DNA of 64,000 nt from Afipia carboxidovorans OM5 (GTDB lineage: Bacteria; Pseudomonadota; Alphaproteobacteria; Rhizobiales; Xanthobacteraceae), in the NCBI RefSeq assembly GCF_000218565.1, contig NC_015684.1:930001-994000 (forward strand), written 5' to 3'. Position numbers and translations under genes: made by a program. This document shows positions 49,700 through 59,324 of the stretch, one piece after another. Position 1 is the stretch's first letter. Each line of letters starts with the position of its first letter. A model generated the notes under the pieces. That model worked only from the letters and a program-made list of their open reading frames with translations, had not been told where the DNA came from and did no database searches.

Positions 49700-50596
49700 C
49701 TACCAATGATATTTGTAGGCCGCGGTGATGCTCCGGCTATCGGGGCCATCAATGGTTTGTGCAAGCATCCCGGTGATGCTGACTCCGCCGAACAGCTTCT
49801 GCTCGGCGCCGACGCGGCCGAGCCATTTGTTGTCGAGTGTCGACATGGTCTCGCCCGCGATGAAGCTCGTGCCGGTGTTGCGGAATTCGAGTTTTGCGGA
49901 GCGGTCGGCCTCAACGCTGCGGCCGGTGCGCGGGCCGAGCCCTGCGATCGGTGCATCAAGCGGCTGCGCAACAGCGTAACCGTTCTTCACCGTGAGTGCG
50001 TATTGATTGTTGTCGAGCGGAATCGTCTTGCTGAGCGCGGTGCCGAATCGGCTCTGATCGGCGGCCGGATCGAGCCGCGCTTCGATCGCGGTTTTGTCCC
50101 AGATGCCGGCGACGCCGGGTGCGCTCATGCGTGCCCAGGCGCTGCCGCTCGATTGCAGCGAGGATGTATCGCCTTGTGCACGGCGCGCGAGCAGGTCGGC
50201 CGACGTCACGGGCTCGCCGGAAGCGACACTCATATCGGCACCGACCTTGGTGTCCCAGAACGGAAGCAGCGGCCGTTTCACGGTCACGGCAGCGCCGCCG
50301 TCATCCCGCGTGGTGCGATCCCACTTCGCTGCGGCGGCGCTCGAAAGTGTGGCCGGCCCGCGATATTTGATCGGTTTCTCGATCGTCACCGGGATCGAGG
50401 GATCGAGCAGGCTCCATTCGAGTGCGGTCGGCTCCGGAATATCGGTCGCGGTGACCTCAGTCGCGGGCTCCTGGTCGTTCGAGGATTCGTCCTGCGCATG
50501 CGCGTGCGCCGCCACCGCCGAGAGCGTCAGCAGCGCGACGGGCAAAACGAACCCCGCCCGAACCTGGCTTGGAACTCTGATGTGAAAAGAAATCAT
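49700..50596 (-). CDS. Exported protein with probable barrel-like repeats, function unknown
   Basis: 298 residues. A signal peptide (SQVRAGFVLPVALLTLSAVA, ending AHAQD) is followed by an acidic stretch and beta-rich segments (VKRPLLPFWDTKVGADMSVA, IAGETMSTLDNKWLGRVGAE, GVSITGMLAQTIDGPDSRSI), ending SITAAYKYHW with an aromatic last residue. Such endings are typical of outer-membrane barrels. The family is not recognised. The gene is divergent from the ABC-F gene across a 246-base gap in which nothing is seen. Confidence 0.75.
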   Translation of the reverse strand: MISFHIRVPSQVRAGFVLPVALLTLSAVAAHAHAQDESSNDQEPATEVTATDIPEPTALEWSLLDPSIPVTIEKPIKYRGPATLSSAAAAKWDRTTRDDGGAAVTVKRPLLPFWDTKVGADMSVASGEPVTSADLLARRAQGDTSSLQSSGSAWARMSAPGVAGIWDKTAIEARLDPAADQSRFGTALSKTIPLDNNQYALTVKNGYAVAQPLDAPIAGLGPRTGRSVEADRSAKLEFRNTGTSFIAGETMSTLDNKWLGRVGAEQKLFGGVSITGMLAQTIDGPDSRSITAAYKYHW

Positions 50597-50842
50597 CGGT
50601 TTCTCGCAAGACGGGGCAACGCGCCGCCGACCTCAAACGATGGCGGTTAATAACACCTTTCGCGGCTGCATTTCAGCCTCTGCCGCATCACGTCATGCAC
50701 AAATATTTCTCATAGGCATTGCCGCAATGCTGTCGCATTTCTGAAATCTCGCGCTTCGCCGCAGTTCATCGATGGAACTGTCTCTTTCGCAAGCGCGCCG
50801 CATGCCTTAAGAGCCTGCGCAATCCCAAATCAGTGCGGCATC

Positions 50843-52465
50843 ATGATTCGTTTCGACAATATCGGTAAGCAGAACGGCCATCAGATCATTTTCATCGAGG
50901 CACAGGCGACGCTTCTCAAGGGCGAGAAGGCCGGTCTCGTCGGGCCCAATGGCTCGGGCAAGACCACGCTGTTCCGCCTCGCCACCGCGCAGGAACTGCC
51001 GGACGAAGGCCAGGTCGCGGTCGAGCGCGGTGTTTCCATCGGCTACTTTAGCCAGGACGTTGGCGAGATGGCAGGCCGCAGCGTCGTCTCGGAGGTGATG
51101 GATGGCGTCGGGCCGGTGAGCGAAGTCGCGGCCGAACTGAAAGAGCTCGAAGCCGCGATGGCCGATCCCGATCGCATGGACGAGATGGACGAGATCATTA
51201 CTCGTTATGGCGAGGTGCAGGCGCGCTTTGAGGAACTCGATGGCTACGCGCTGGAAAGCCGCGCGCGCGAAGTACTCGCGGGGCTGAGCTTCACGCAGGA
51301 GATGATGGACGGCGATGTCGGCAATCTCTCTGGCGGCTGGAAGATGCGCGTGGCGCTGGCGCGCATTCTGTTGATGCGGCCTGACGTGATGCTGCTCGAC
51401 GAGCCGTCGAACCATCTCGATATCGAAAGCCTGATCTGGCTCGAGGGCTTCCTGAAGAATTACGACGGCGCGCTGCTGATGACCTCGCACGACCGCGAGT
51501 TCATGAACCGCATCGTCAACAAGATCATCGAGATCGATGGCGGTACGCTGACGTCCTACACCGGCAACTATGATTTCTACGAGCAGCAGCGTGCGCTGGC
51601 CGACAAGCAGCAGCAGGCGCAGTTCGAGCGCCAGCAGGCGATGCTGGCAAAGGAGATCAAGTTTATCGAGCGCTTCAAGGCGCGTGCGTCTCACGCAGCA
51701 CAAGTGCAGAGCCGGGTGAAGAAGCTCGACAAGATCGAGCGTGTCGATCCGCCAAAACGTCGCGAGAGCGTGTCGTTCGATTTTCCGGCCGCGCCGCGCT
51801 CGGGTGAGGATGTTGTTACGCTGAAGAGCGTGCAGAAAGGCTATGGAGCGCGCCGTATCTACGACGGGCTCGATTTTCAGATCCGCCGCCGCGAACGCTG
51901 GTGCGTGATGGGCATCAACGGCGCGGGCAAGTCGACGCTGTTGAAACTCGTCGCGGGCGCGGCTGACCCGGATGACGGCAGCGTCGCGGTCGGCGCCAGC
52001 GTGAAGATGGGTTATTTCGCCCAGCACGCGATGGATCTGCTCGACGGCGAGCGCACAATCTTCCAGTCGCTGGAGGATTCGTTCCCGCAAGCAGGACAGG
52101 GAAGCCTGCGCACGCTCGCGGGCTGCTTCGGTTTTTCCGGCGATGATGTGGAGAAGAAATGCCGCGTGCTCTCCGGTGGCGAGAAGGCGCGTCTCGTGAT
52201 GGCGAAGATGCTCTACGATCCGCCGAACTTTCTGGTGCTGGACGAGCCGACCAACCATCTCGATATGGCGACCAAGGAGATGCTGATCGCGGCGCTGTCG
52301 GAATATGAGGGCGCGATGCTGTTCGTCTCGCACGATCGCCACTTCCTCGGTGCGCTCTCCAACCGCGTGCTGGAATTGACGCCCGACGGCATCCATCAAT
52401 ATGGCGGCGGCTATACGGAATATGTCGCGCGCACCGGGCACGAAGCGCCGGGGGTGGGCGGGTAG
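50843..52465 (+). CDS. ABC-F family ATPase (translation factor type)
   Basis: 540 residues with two ABC domains and no membrane segment. First: Walker A GLVGPNGSGKTTLFRL, signature NLSGGWKMRVALARILLMRP, Walker B VMLLDEPSNHLD. Second: Walker A GINGAGKSTLLKLVAG, signature LSGGEKARLVMAKMLYDPPN, Walker B FLVLDEPTNHLD. The linker between them (about 240-310) is rich in Gln/Glu/Lys, the ABC-F interdomain linker (P-site tRNA interaction motif). Members EttA, Uup, YheS and YbiT bind the ribosome; a YheS/YbiT-like identity is likely but not decided. Confidence 0.93.
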   Translation: MIRFDNIGKQNGHQIIFIEAQATLLKGEKAGLVGPNGSGKTTLFRLATAQELPDEGQVAVERGVSIGYFSQDVGEMAGRSVVSEVMDGVGPVSEVAAELKELEAAMADPDRMDEMDEIITRYGEVQARFEELDGYALESRAREVLAGLSFTQEMMDGDVGNLSGGWKMRVALARILLMRPDVMLLDEPSNHLDIESLIWLEGFLKNYDGALLMTSHDREFMNRIVNKIIEIDGGTLTSYTGNYDFYEQQRALADKQQQAQFERQQAMLAKEIKFIERFKARASHAAQVQSRVKKLDKIERVDPPKRRESVSFDFPAAPRSGEDVVTLKSVQKGYGARRIYDGLDFQIRRRERWCVMGINGAGKSTLLKLVAGAADPDDGSVAVGASVKMGYFAQHAMDLLDGERTIFQSLEDSFPQAGQGSLRTLAGCFGFSGDDVEKKCRVLSGGEKARLVMAKMLYDPPNFLVLDEPTNHLDMATKEMLIAALSEYEGAMLFVSHDRHFLGALSNRVLELTPDGIHQYGGGYTEYVARTGHEAPGVGG

Positions 52466-52495
52466 AGCGATTTTTCTTGTTATGAAAACGAAGTC

Positions 52496-52584
52496 GTCAT
52501 TGCCGGGCTTGACCCGGCAATCCATCTTCTTGAAAGGACTCTTCTTTCCGATGGATACGCGGGTCGAGCCCGCGCATGACGATT
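52496..52584. repeat. Full-length family B repeat between ABC-F and uvrB
   Basis: GTCATTGCCGGGCTTGACC, then CCCGGCAATCCATCTTCTTG, a spacer, and CGCGGGTCGAGCCCGCGCAT before GACGATT. Nearly the same sequence and order as 14615-14741, without the nested module. It sits in the convergent gap. Confidence 0.8.
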
Positions 52585-52624
52585 CCGAGTAAACCTGAAC
52601 CATTCAAAACAGATCGTTCTGCAA

Positions 52625-55570
52625 CTACCTCTTCTTCCACCCACCGCGATGCCCCGGTGCGCCGCCGGTTGAGCGTGGCGCGGGGCCTTTGACCACGCCG
52701 CCGAATTCCTGTCCGCCCTCGCGCATCGATTTCGGCTTGTAGATTCGGCTCTCGCTGCCCGGTCCCATCTCATCGAGCGTCGGTTTACGTGCACGGCTCG
52801 GCTTCTTCGCTTCCGCGCGGTCGGGCTTCACCTCGTGCCAGGTGGCGATGCCCATCTCATCCAGCGAAGGCTTGTGAATGCGCGACTTGCTTCCCGGCTT
52901 CGACTTGTCCGCGCGGGGCGGCAGGTTGGCGCTGTCGCCGTATTTCTTCGTACCAGTATAGGCGCCGGCCTTGCCGGTGATTGCCTTCTGCTTCGCGGTT
53001 GGGTCGTCCACCACGGCGAGTTCGGTGGCACGCAGGCGCTTCACCTCGTCACGCAGACGTGCCGCTTCCTCGAAATTGAGATCGGCAGCCGCCTCGCGCA
53101 TCCGCGTTTCGAGATCGGCGAGCACCGTCTCGAAATTGTGGCCGATGGCGACTGTGTCGTCAGCCATGCCGCCGTCACCGACTTCGACCAGCACATGGTC
53201 GCGCTCATAGACCGAATTGAGAATGTCGCCGATCGATTTCTTCACGCTCTCCGGCGTGATGCCGTGAGCTTCGTTGTAGGCGACCTGTTTTTCGCGGCGG
53301 CGATCGGTTTCGGCGATGGCGCGCTCCATCGAGCCGGTGATCTGATCGGCATAGAGGATCACCTTGCCGTCGACGTTGCGCGCGGCGCGGCCGATGGTCT
53401 GGATCAATGAGGTCTCGCTGCGTAGAAAGCCTTCCTTGTCGGCGTCGAGAATCGCAACCAGTGCGCATTCGGGAATGTCGAGGCCCTCGCGCAACAGGTT
53501 GATGCCGACCAGCGCATCGAACGCGCCGAGCCGCAAATCGCGGATGATTTCAATGCGCTCGATGGTGTCGATATCGCTGTGCATGTAGCGGACGCGAATA
53601 CCCTGCTCGTGCAGATATTCGGTGAGATCCTCCGCCATGCGCTTGGTCAGCACGGTGACGAGCGAGCGATAGCCGTTGCGTGCGGTTTCACGGACCTCGC
53701 CGACAAGGTCGTCGACCTGCGTGCGGGCGGGGCGAATATGTACCGGCGGATCAATCAGGCCGGTCGGGCGGATGACCTGTTCGACAAACACGCCGCCCGA
53801 TTGTTCGAGTTCCCATGCCGCGGGCGTCGCCGACACCGCAACTGACTGCGGGCGCATCATGTCCCATTCCTCGAAGCGCAGCGGACGGTTGTCCATGCAG
53901 GAGGGCAGGCGGAAGCCGTATTCGGCGAGCGTCGCCTTGCGGCGGAAGTCGCCGCGGAACATGCCGCCGATCTGCGGAATCGTGACGTGGCTTTCGTCGG
54001 TGAACACCAGTGCGTTGTCCGGCACATATTCAAACAGCGTCGGCGGCGGCTCGCCCGGCTTGCGGCCGGTGAGATAGCGTGAATAGTTCTCGATGCCGGC
54101 GCAGCTTCCTGTCGCCTCCATCATTTCGAGATCGAACGTGGTGCGTTGCTCAAGGCGTTGCGCTTCCAGAAGCCGGCCCTGCGCATGCAACTGGTCGAGC
54201 CGCCATTTCAGCTCAGTCTTGATGTTCTTGATCGCCTGAATGAGCGTCGGCCGCGGCGTCACATAGTGCGAGTTCGCGTAGATCTTGACGAATTCGAGTT
54301 CGTCGCTTTTGTGGCCGGTGAGCGGATCGAACTCCTCGATGCTCTCGATGGTGTCGCCGAACAGATTCACGCGCCAGGCGCGATCCTCGTAGTGCGCCGG
54401 GAAGATGTCGATGGTGTCGCCGCGCACGCGAAAGGTGCCGCGGGTGAAATCGGCCGAAGTGCGCTTGTACTGCAGAGCCACGAGATCAGCGATGATCTGC
54501 CGCTGGTCGATACGCTCGCCCTTCTTCATGGCGAAGGTCATCGCGGTGTAGGTCTCGACCGAGCCGATACCGTAGATGCACGACACCGACGCAACGATAA
54601 TGACGTCGTCGCGCTCCAACAGCGCACGTGTCGCGGAGTGACGCATGCGGTCGATCTGTTCGTTGATCGAGGAATCCTTCTCGATATAGGTGTCGGTGCG
54701 CGGGACGTAAGCTTCCGGCTGGTAGTAGTCGTAATACGAGACGAAGTATTCGACCGCGTTGTCCGGGAAGAAATTCTTGAACTCGCCGTAAAGCTGGGCC
54801 GCGAGCGTCTTGTTCGGCGCGAGGATCAGCGCCGGGCGCTGTGTTGCCGCGATTACCTGCGCCATAGTGTAGGTCTTGCCCGAACCGGTGACGCCGAGCA
54901 GCACTTGCGTGCGGTCTTGCCGGTTGATGCCTTCGACCAGTTCCTTGATCGCCTGTGGCTGGTCGCCCTTCGGTTCATATTCGGATTTCAACTCGAGACG
55001 CACGCCGCCTTCGGATTTCTCCGGGCGTGGCGGGCGATGTGGCGTCCAGATCTTGTCGCCGCGGAATTCTGGGCGCCCGTCGCGGATCAGCGCCTCCAGC
55101 GCTTCGGCGGTCGCCTTGACGCCGAGTGCCTCCATCTTGTTGCGCGCGGGACGGAACGCGTCGTCGTCCTCGACATCGTAGCCGAGTTGCTTGGCAAGCT
55201 CCGGGTCGAGCGTTGGAATGGTGGCGCTGGTGCCGTAGATCGCCTGCGGCTTCTCTTCCATCCCGCCTTGCGTGCCCTGCGATTGCGAATAGGGCTGCGG
55301 CGGAGCGGGATGATGCGCGTCGGCATCGAACGTCTTCGGCGTCGATTTGCGTGCGCGGTGGATCGCGGCCTCGCCGCCCGAGCGGCGGTCCCAGGAATTG
55401 TCCGGCGGCGGCTGCAGGCCGGTGGAGGAACCGATCCCGCTTTCGCCACGATTGATCGCGGGATTCAACAGCTCCGCAAGCGCGGGCGAGATCGGCTTCA
55501 CCGCGGCGCGGCGTGCTTTCGATCGCGGCGCTTTCGGAGGATTTTTGGGAGAATCTGGATTTTTCGCCAT
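52625..55570 (-). CDS. uvrB: Excinuclease ABC subunit B with long N- and C-terminal extensions
   Basis: 981 residues; typical UvrB is about 670-720. Core: Walker A QVLLGVTGSGKTYTMAQVIA (about residues 225-245), beta-hairpin region YYDYYQPEAYVPRTDTYIEK, VFTDESHVTIPQIGGMF, motifs V-VI GLDIPECALVAILDAD and IQTIGRAARN, and a UVR motif DLETRMREAAADLNFEEAAR. About 145 residues precede the core and about 110 follow it. The C-terminal tail has repeated elements such as KSRIHKPSLDEMG, RKPTLDEMGPG and ESRIYKPKS, and ends basic. UvrB loads on damage with UvrA and anchors UvrC. Such extensions are known in rhizobiales; their role is not established. Confidence 0.95.
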   Translation of the reverse strand: MAKNPDSPKNPPKAPRSKARRAAVKPISPALAELLNPAINRGESGIGSSTGLQPPPDNSWDRRSGGEAAIHRARKSTPKTFDADAHHPAPPQPYSQSQGTQGGMEEKPQAIYGTSATIPTLDPELAKQLGYDVEDDDAFRPARNKMEALGVKATAEALEALIRDGRPEFRGDKIWTPHRPPRPEKSEGGVRLELKSEYEPKGDQPQAIKELVEGINRQDRTQVLLGVTGSGKTYTMAQVIAATQRPALILAPNKTLAAQLYGEFKNFFPDNAVEYFVSYYDYYQPEAYVPRTDTYIEKDSSINEQIDRMRHSATRALLERDDVIIVASVSCIYGIGSVETYTAMTFAMKKGERIDQRQIIADLVALQYKRTSADFTRGTFRVRGDTIDIFPAHYEDRAWRVNLFGDTIESIEEFDPLTGHKSDELEFVKIYANSHYVTPRPTLIQAIKNIKTELKWRLDQLHAQGRLLEAQRLEQRTTFDLEMMEATGSCAGIENYSRYLTGRKPGEPPPTLFEYVPDNALVFTDESHVTIPQIGGMFRGDFRRKATLAEYGFRLPSCMDNRPLRFEEWDMMRPQSVAVSATPAAWELEQSGGVFVEQVIRPTGLIDPPVHIRPARTQVDDLVGEVRETARNGYRSLVTVLTKRMAEDLTEYLHEQGIRVRYMHSDIDTIERIEIIRDLRLGAFDALVGINLLREGLDIPECALVAILDADKEGFLRSETSLIQTIGRAARNVDGKVILYADQITGSMERAIAETDRRREKQVAYNEAHGITPESVKKSIGDILNSVYERDHVLVEVGDGGMADDTVAIGHNFETVLADLETRMREAAADLNFEEAARLRDEVKRLRATELAVVDDPTAKQKAITGKAGAYTGTKKYGDSANLPPRADKSKPGSKSRIHKPSLDEMGIATWHEVKPDRAEAKKPSRARKPTLDEMGPGSESRIYKPKSMREGGQEFGGVVKGPAPRSTGGAPGHRGGWKKR

Positions 55571-55610
55571 GGGCCGAATATGGGGCCGCGAGGCGCACAG
55601 GAAAAGGGTT

Positions 55611-56660
55611 TCAAGCGCCGGTGTCGGCAGGCCTCAACCGTTTCAGCATCGCAGGCATGCGTGCATCGACCCAGGCGGTGATCGCCGCCTGATAGCGATG
55701 GTAGTAGAGGCCGAAGGCGATGATGGCGACGCCGATCAGCGACAGCGCGAATGGAAACAGAAGCGAGTCCTTGAAAACCACTGCAGCAAGATCGCCGAGA
55801 TAAAGGGCAATGCCGATGGTGCCGGCGACCGCGAACACCCGCCGGCCGAGGAACACGGCGAGAAACAGGAAGCCGACATTCATCGCGCAATAGGCTGCTT
55901 TCTGCAGGGCTGTGCCGCTCGTGGTGAAGGAAATGCCGCCCCAGAACGCGAGCACGCCGAACAGATAAAGCCAGAAGGCAAAATCGCCGGCGCGCTGGCG
56001 TGCGTTCACCACCACGGCCGCAGCGAGCATGGCAAGGCCGAGCCAGATCGAGACCTGGCGTGAAATCTCCCAATTGTGGGGTTTGCCGACGATCCACTGC
56101 GCGAGGTCCATCGACAGGAACCAGAGCGCCAATGCCATGATGAAGGTGAAGAACGGAAAGCGATAGAAACGCAGCGCCACAGCCGAGGCGGCAATCGTGG
56201 CGATCTCCATCGGAAACCAGCTTCCTTTGAGCCAGAGCGGGCCACGCAAGGAATCCGGTTTGCCGAACTCATTCCAGAGCCCGAACTCATGCTGCATGCC
56301 ATAGACCGCGAGCGGCGCCATCGACACCGCGATTGCAATCAGAAGTCCGCCCGGCGTGCGCAGGTTCTTGACGGTCCATAGGTAGTGTCCGGCATATGCA
56401 AACACCGCCGCGTAGATCAGCGCGGTCGCGGTGAGTGCCTTTCCGCCCATCTGCGCGAACGCGAGCGTGCTGAACAGGCCCATTGCGGAGATCACGATCA
56501 GCGCACCGGCGTACCAGAGCACATGTACGACATCGAATTTCGCAGTGGCCGGCGATGCCGATCCGCGCACCTGCAGAAACGTCAGCAGCGATTCCAATTG
56601 CCCAGGCGAGATGATGCCGGCCTCGGACGCAGCTCGCAGGTCGGTCTTGGAATACGACAT
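55611..56660 (-). CDS. Polytopic membrane protein of unknown function (DUF2157-like)
   Basis: 349 residues with about nine or ten membrane segments after a short soluble N-terminus (SKTDLRAASEAGIISPGQLE). The N-terminal soluble segment followed by many helices resembles DUF2157 membrane proteins. No catalytic motif is recognisable. It lies between uvrB and the GST pair, on the minus strand, 40 bases from uvrB. Confidence 0.78.
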   Translation of the reverse strand: MSYSKTDLRAASEAGIISPGQLESLLTFLQVRGSASPATAKFDVVHVLWYAGALIVISAMGLFSTLAFAQMGGKALTATALIYAAVFAYAGHYLWTVKNLRTPGGLLIAIAVSMAPLAVYGMQHEFGLWNEFGKPDSLRGPLWLKGSWFPMEIATIAASAVALRFYRFPFFTFIMALALWFLSMDLAQWIVGKPHNWEISRQVSIWLGLAMLAAAVVVNARQRAGDFAFWLYLFGVLAFWGGISFTTSGTALQKAAYCAMNVGFLFLAVFLGRRVFAVAGTIGIALYLGDLAAVVFKDSLLFPFALSLIGVAIIAFGLYYHRYQAAITAWVDARMPAMLKRLRPADTGA

Positions 56661-56855
56661 GGCGTCCTCGGCAGGCTTTTTTAAAGCGATACGTCGTTTG
56701 TCTCACCGGGCGGGAAGCGGTGCAATCAGCCGCGCCGGCTACATGGCGGCAATGAACAATCGGTGAGGGCAGGGCGTTCTGGTTGACTTGGGGGAGCAAT
56801 CGCGCAAAGTTCATGCATTCGCATGAATCTGCTCTTTTCCATCGGAACCCACAAC

Positions 56856-57554
56856 ATGATCGATCTTTACTATTGGACCACGCCGAACGGCCACAAGATC
56901 ACGCTGTTTCTGGAAGAGAGCGGTCTTCCCTACAAAATCGTGCCGGTGAACATCAGCAAAGGCGATCAGTTCAAGCCGGAATTCCTCGCATTCTCGCCGA
57001 ACAATCGCATGCCTGCGATTATCGATCAGGCGCCGAACGACGGCGGCGAGCCGGTGAAGATTTTCGAATCGGGCGCGATCCTGATTTATCTCGCGGAGAA
57101 GGCCGGCAAATTCCTGCCGACCGATATGCGCAAGCGTTTCGACGTGCTGCAATGGCTGATGTGGCAGATGGGCGGCCTCGGGCCGATGGCCGGGCAGAAC
57201 CATCATTTCGTGCAGTACGCGCCGGAGAAGATTCCCTACGCGATGGAGCGCTACATCAAGGAGACCAACCGTCTCTATGGTGTGCTCAACAAGCGCCTCG
57301 CCGATCGCGAATTTATCGCCGGTGAATATTCCATCGCCGATATGGCCTGCTATCCGTGGATCGTGCCGTACAAGAACCAGCAGCAGAATCTTGATGATTT
57401 CCCGCACTTGAAGCGCTGGTTCGAGGCGATCTATGCGCGGCCGGCCACCGCACGCGCCTACAAGCTCGCGAAACAGGTGAATCCCGACAAGACGCCGACG
57501 GTGAATGAGGAATCGAAAAAGATTCTGTTCGGCCAAACCGCGGGCAAGGCGTAA
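56856..57554 (+). CDS. Glutathione S-transferase (YfcG/Ure2p-like)
   Basis: 232 residues from the ATG at 56856 (MIDLYYWTTPNGHKITLFLE); an upstream in-frame ATG at 56823 adds 11 residues. The N-terminal thioredoxin-like domain has TPNGHK, with the Asn in place of Ser/Tyr/Cys as in YfcG and Ure2p, then SPNNRMPAI and FESGAILIYLAEK (glutathione-binding). The C-terminal helical domain is complete to KKILFGQTAGKA. These GSTs show disulphide-bond oxidoreductase activity. It is followed after three bases by a second GST gene. Confidence 0.9.
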   Translation: MIDLYYWTTPNGHKITLFLEESGLPYKIVPVNISKGDQFKPEFLAFSPNNRMPAIIDQAPNDGGEPVKIFESGAILIYLAEKAGKFLPTDMRKRFDVLQWLMWQMGGLGPMAGQNHHFVQYAPEKIPYAMERYIKETNRLYGVLNKRLADREFIAGEYSIADMACYPWIVPYKNQQQNLDDFPHLKRWFEAIYARPATARAYKLAKQVNPDKTPTVNEESKKILFGQTAGKA

Positions 57555-57557
57555 GCC

Positions 57558-58253
57558 GTGGCACGGCGACTTTATGAGCTAGCCGGCAGCGATCCGGCGC
57601 GGCTTTTCAGCCCCTATTGCTGGCGCACGCGCATGGCGCTTGCGCACAAGGAGTTGGACTTCGAATCGGTGCCGTGGCGTTTCGCTGAGAAGGACGTCAT
57701 CGGCGCACATGGCTCCGAAAAGGTGCCGGTGCTGGTCGATGATGAAATCTGCGTCAACGATTCCTGGGTGATCGCGGAATATCTGGAGAAGACCTATCCG
57801 GATCGCCCCTCGTTGTTCGGCGGCGAGGGCGGACGTGCAATGGCGCGCTTCATCAACAACTGGAGCGATATCTCCATCGGCCAGATGGCGCCGTTCATCA
57901 TTGCCGATATCCACGCGCAGCTCGATCCGGGCGACAAGGATTACTTCCGCAGGACCCGCGAGAAGGGCATGGGCAAGCCTCTGGAAGAAGTGGTCGCCGG
58001 GCGTGAAGCGCGGCTCGACGATTTGCGCCGCTGGCTGCACCCGCTGCGGATGACGCTGCGTACGCAGCCGTATCTCGGCGGCGCCAAACCGAACTATGCC
58101 GATTATGTCGTATTCGGACCGTTTCAGTGGGCGCGGGTGACGAGTCCGTTCGAGCTTTTGAAGCCGGACGATCTGATCCATGCCTGGCGCGAGCGCATGC
58201 TCGATTTGTTCGACGGCATGGCGCGAAAAGCCCCGGTGGTGGATGCTGCCTGA
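57558..58253 (+). CDS. Glutathione S-transferase, beta-etherase (LigE/LigF)-like
   Basis: 231 residues from a GTG at 57558, three bases after the first GST stop. ARLFSPYCWRTRMALAHKEL, VPVLVDDEICVNDSWVIAEY and a helical C-terminal domain place it near the LigE/LigF group of lignin beta-etherase-like GSTs, from which it may differ in substrate. The two GST genes are co-transcribed. Family assignment beyond GST is moderate. Confidence 0.85.
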   Translation: MARRLYELAGSDPARLFSPYCWRTRMALAHKELDFESVPWRFAEKDVIGAHGSEKVPVLVDDEICVNDSWVIAEYLEKTYPDRPSLFGGEGGRAMARFINNWSDISIGQMAPFIIADIHAQLDPGDKDYFRRTREKGMGKPLEEVVAGREARLDDLRRWLHPLRMTLRTQPYLGGAKPNYADYVVFGPFQWARVTSPFELLKPDDLIHAWRERMLDLFDGMARKAPVVDAA

Positions 58254-58269
58254 ATGCGCGCGGCCTGTT

Positions 58270-58473
58270 TCAGGCCTCGCGATGGGTATTTGCACTTGCG
58301 CGCAGGCAGGCGGGACACAGGCAGTCTTCGCCTTCCTTCGGCATCGGCAGGCGTATGGTTTCTTCCACGCACCAGCACTGTCCGGACAGGTCGCATGTGA
58401 AGGCCGTGCCGCATCGCGCGCACAGGAGCCGGCGCGAGATCGGAAGAGCGGGATTGGGCGACGAATCGGTCAT
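58270..58473 (-). CDS. Cysteine-rich CWC family small protein
   Basis: 67 residues: RRLLCARCGTAFTCDLSGQC, WCVEETIRLPMP and CLCPACLRASA. The CxxC, CWC and CxCPxC pattern is the cysteine-rich CWC family (probable zinc binding). The function is unknown. The 3' end overlaps a stem-loop (GGCCTG/CAGGCC, 58262-58276) that can terminate both this gene and the converging GST operon. Confidence 0.82.
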   Translation of the reverse strand: MTDSSPNPALPISRRLLCARCGTAFTCDLSGQCWCVEETIRLPMPKEGEDCLCPACLRASANTHREA

Positions 58474-58538
58474 AGCCGGTCAGCGAGGTCTGAGTTCAGG
58501 CTCGCGCCATCCGTTGCGGCGATCAAGAGCTAAAGCGG

Positions 58539-59324
58539 CTAGTGCGCGCCGCGCAAGGCAGCTGCGGTCATGGTGCGCACCGCGCTCTCCGCCCGGCGGG
58601 CAATGTATTTGCGGTCAGCACCGGGATTGCAGGCGATAACATCGCCCCAACTCACCGTGACGTCGATCGCGCCCATGCTGAGCACGCCGAGAAGATGCGG
58701 CACGAGATCGGCCTCGCCATACCACGCGACCTTGTCGCGCAGCGCACGGCCGACCGGTACGCCGCCGAACCTCACATAAGCCAGCGAGACCGGCTGCACC
58801 ACGACATCCCGCGGGCCGTTGAGGTCGTCGATCGTGTGATGCACGGCGCCGACGAGCGCGGAACGGAATGGCAAGATGCGGGTGCCGTTGCTGGACGTGC
58901 CTTCGGGAAACAGCACCACGCTGTCGCCATTGTCGAGACGGCTGGCCATCGCGGCAGTAGCTTCGCCGGTCTTGTGGCGCTGCTCGCGCTCGATGAAGAC
59001 CGTGCGTTGCAGCTTTGCGAGCAGACCGAACACCGGCCAGCCCGCGACTTCGGATTTCGCGACGAACACCACAGGGGCGAGCGCGCTCAGCACCGAAATA
59101 TCGAGCCATGAGGCGTGGTTCGACAGGATCAGGATTTGTTCGGCACTGGCGCGTTCGCCGATCTCGTGGATACGCACGCCGAGCAGCCGGCACACGATAC
59201 GATGGAAAACGACCGGCACCTTGCGTCGCAGGCCGTTCCCCAACACCAGGCCGAGAACATGCAGCGGCGCCAGCACCAGAAAGGTGAGGCTGAGTGTGAG
59301 AATGACGAGAACGGCGCGGATCAT
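58539..59324 (-). CDS. 1-acyl-sn-glycerol-3-phosphate acyltransferase (PlsC family)
   Basis: 261 residues from the ATG at 59324 (MIRAVLVILTLSLTFLVLAP). Motif I is LSNHASWLDISVLS (HxxxxD), motif II is TVFIEREQR and motif III is LFPEGTSSNGTRILPFRSA. A single N-terminal membrane helix anchors it. It makes phosphatidic acid from lyso-phosphatidate, with pgsA at the other end of the pathway. The longer frame to 59477 starts inside the preceding region and is less likely. The paralogue number in the genome is unknown, so plsC itself is not asserted. Confidence 0.9.
   Translation of the reverse strand: MIRAVLVILTLSLTFLVLAPLHVLGLVLGNGLRRKVPVVFHRIVCRLLGVRIHEIGERASAEQILILSNHASWLDISVLSALAPVVFVAKSEVAGWPVFGLLAKLQRTVFIEREQRHKTGEATAAMASRLDNGDSVVLFPEGTSSNGTRILPFRSALVGAVHHTIDDLNGPRDVVVQPVSLAYVRFGGVPVGRALRDKVAWYGEADLVPHLLGVLSMGAIDVTVSWGDVIACNPGADRKYIARRAESAVRTMTAAALRGAH

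Noticed and set aside
50807..52603. 598-residue open frame on the minus strand
   Set aside because: Antisense to the ABC-F ATPase, which has two complete Walker A/B sets on the plus strand.
54146..55681. 511-residue open frame on the plus strand
   Set aside because: Antisense to uvrB; no start signal or family character.
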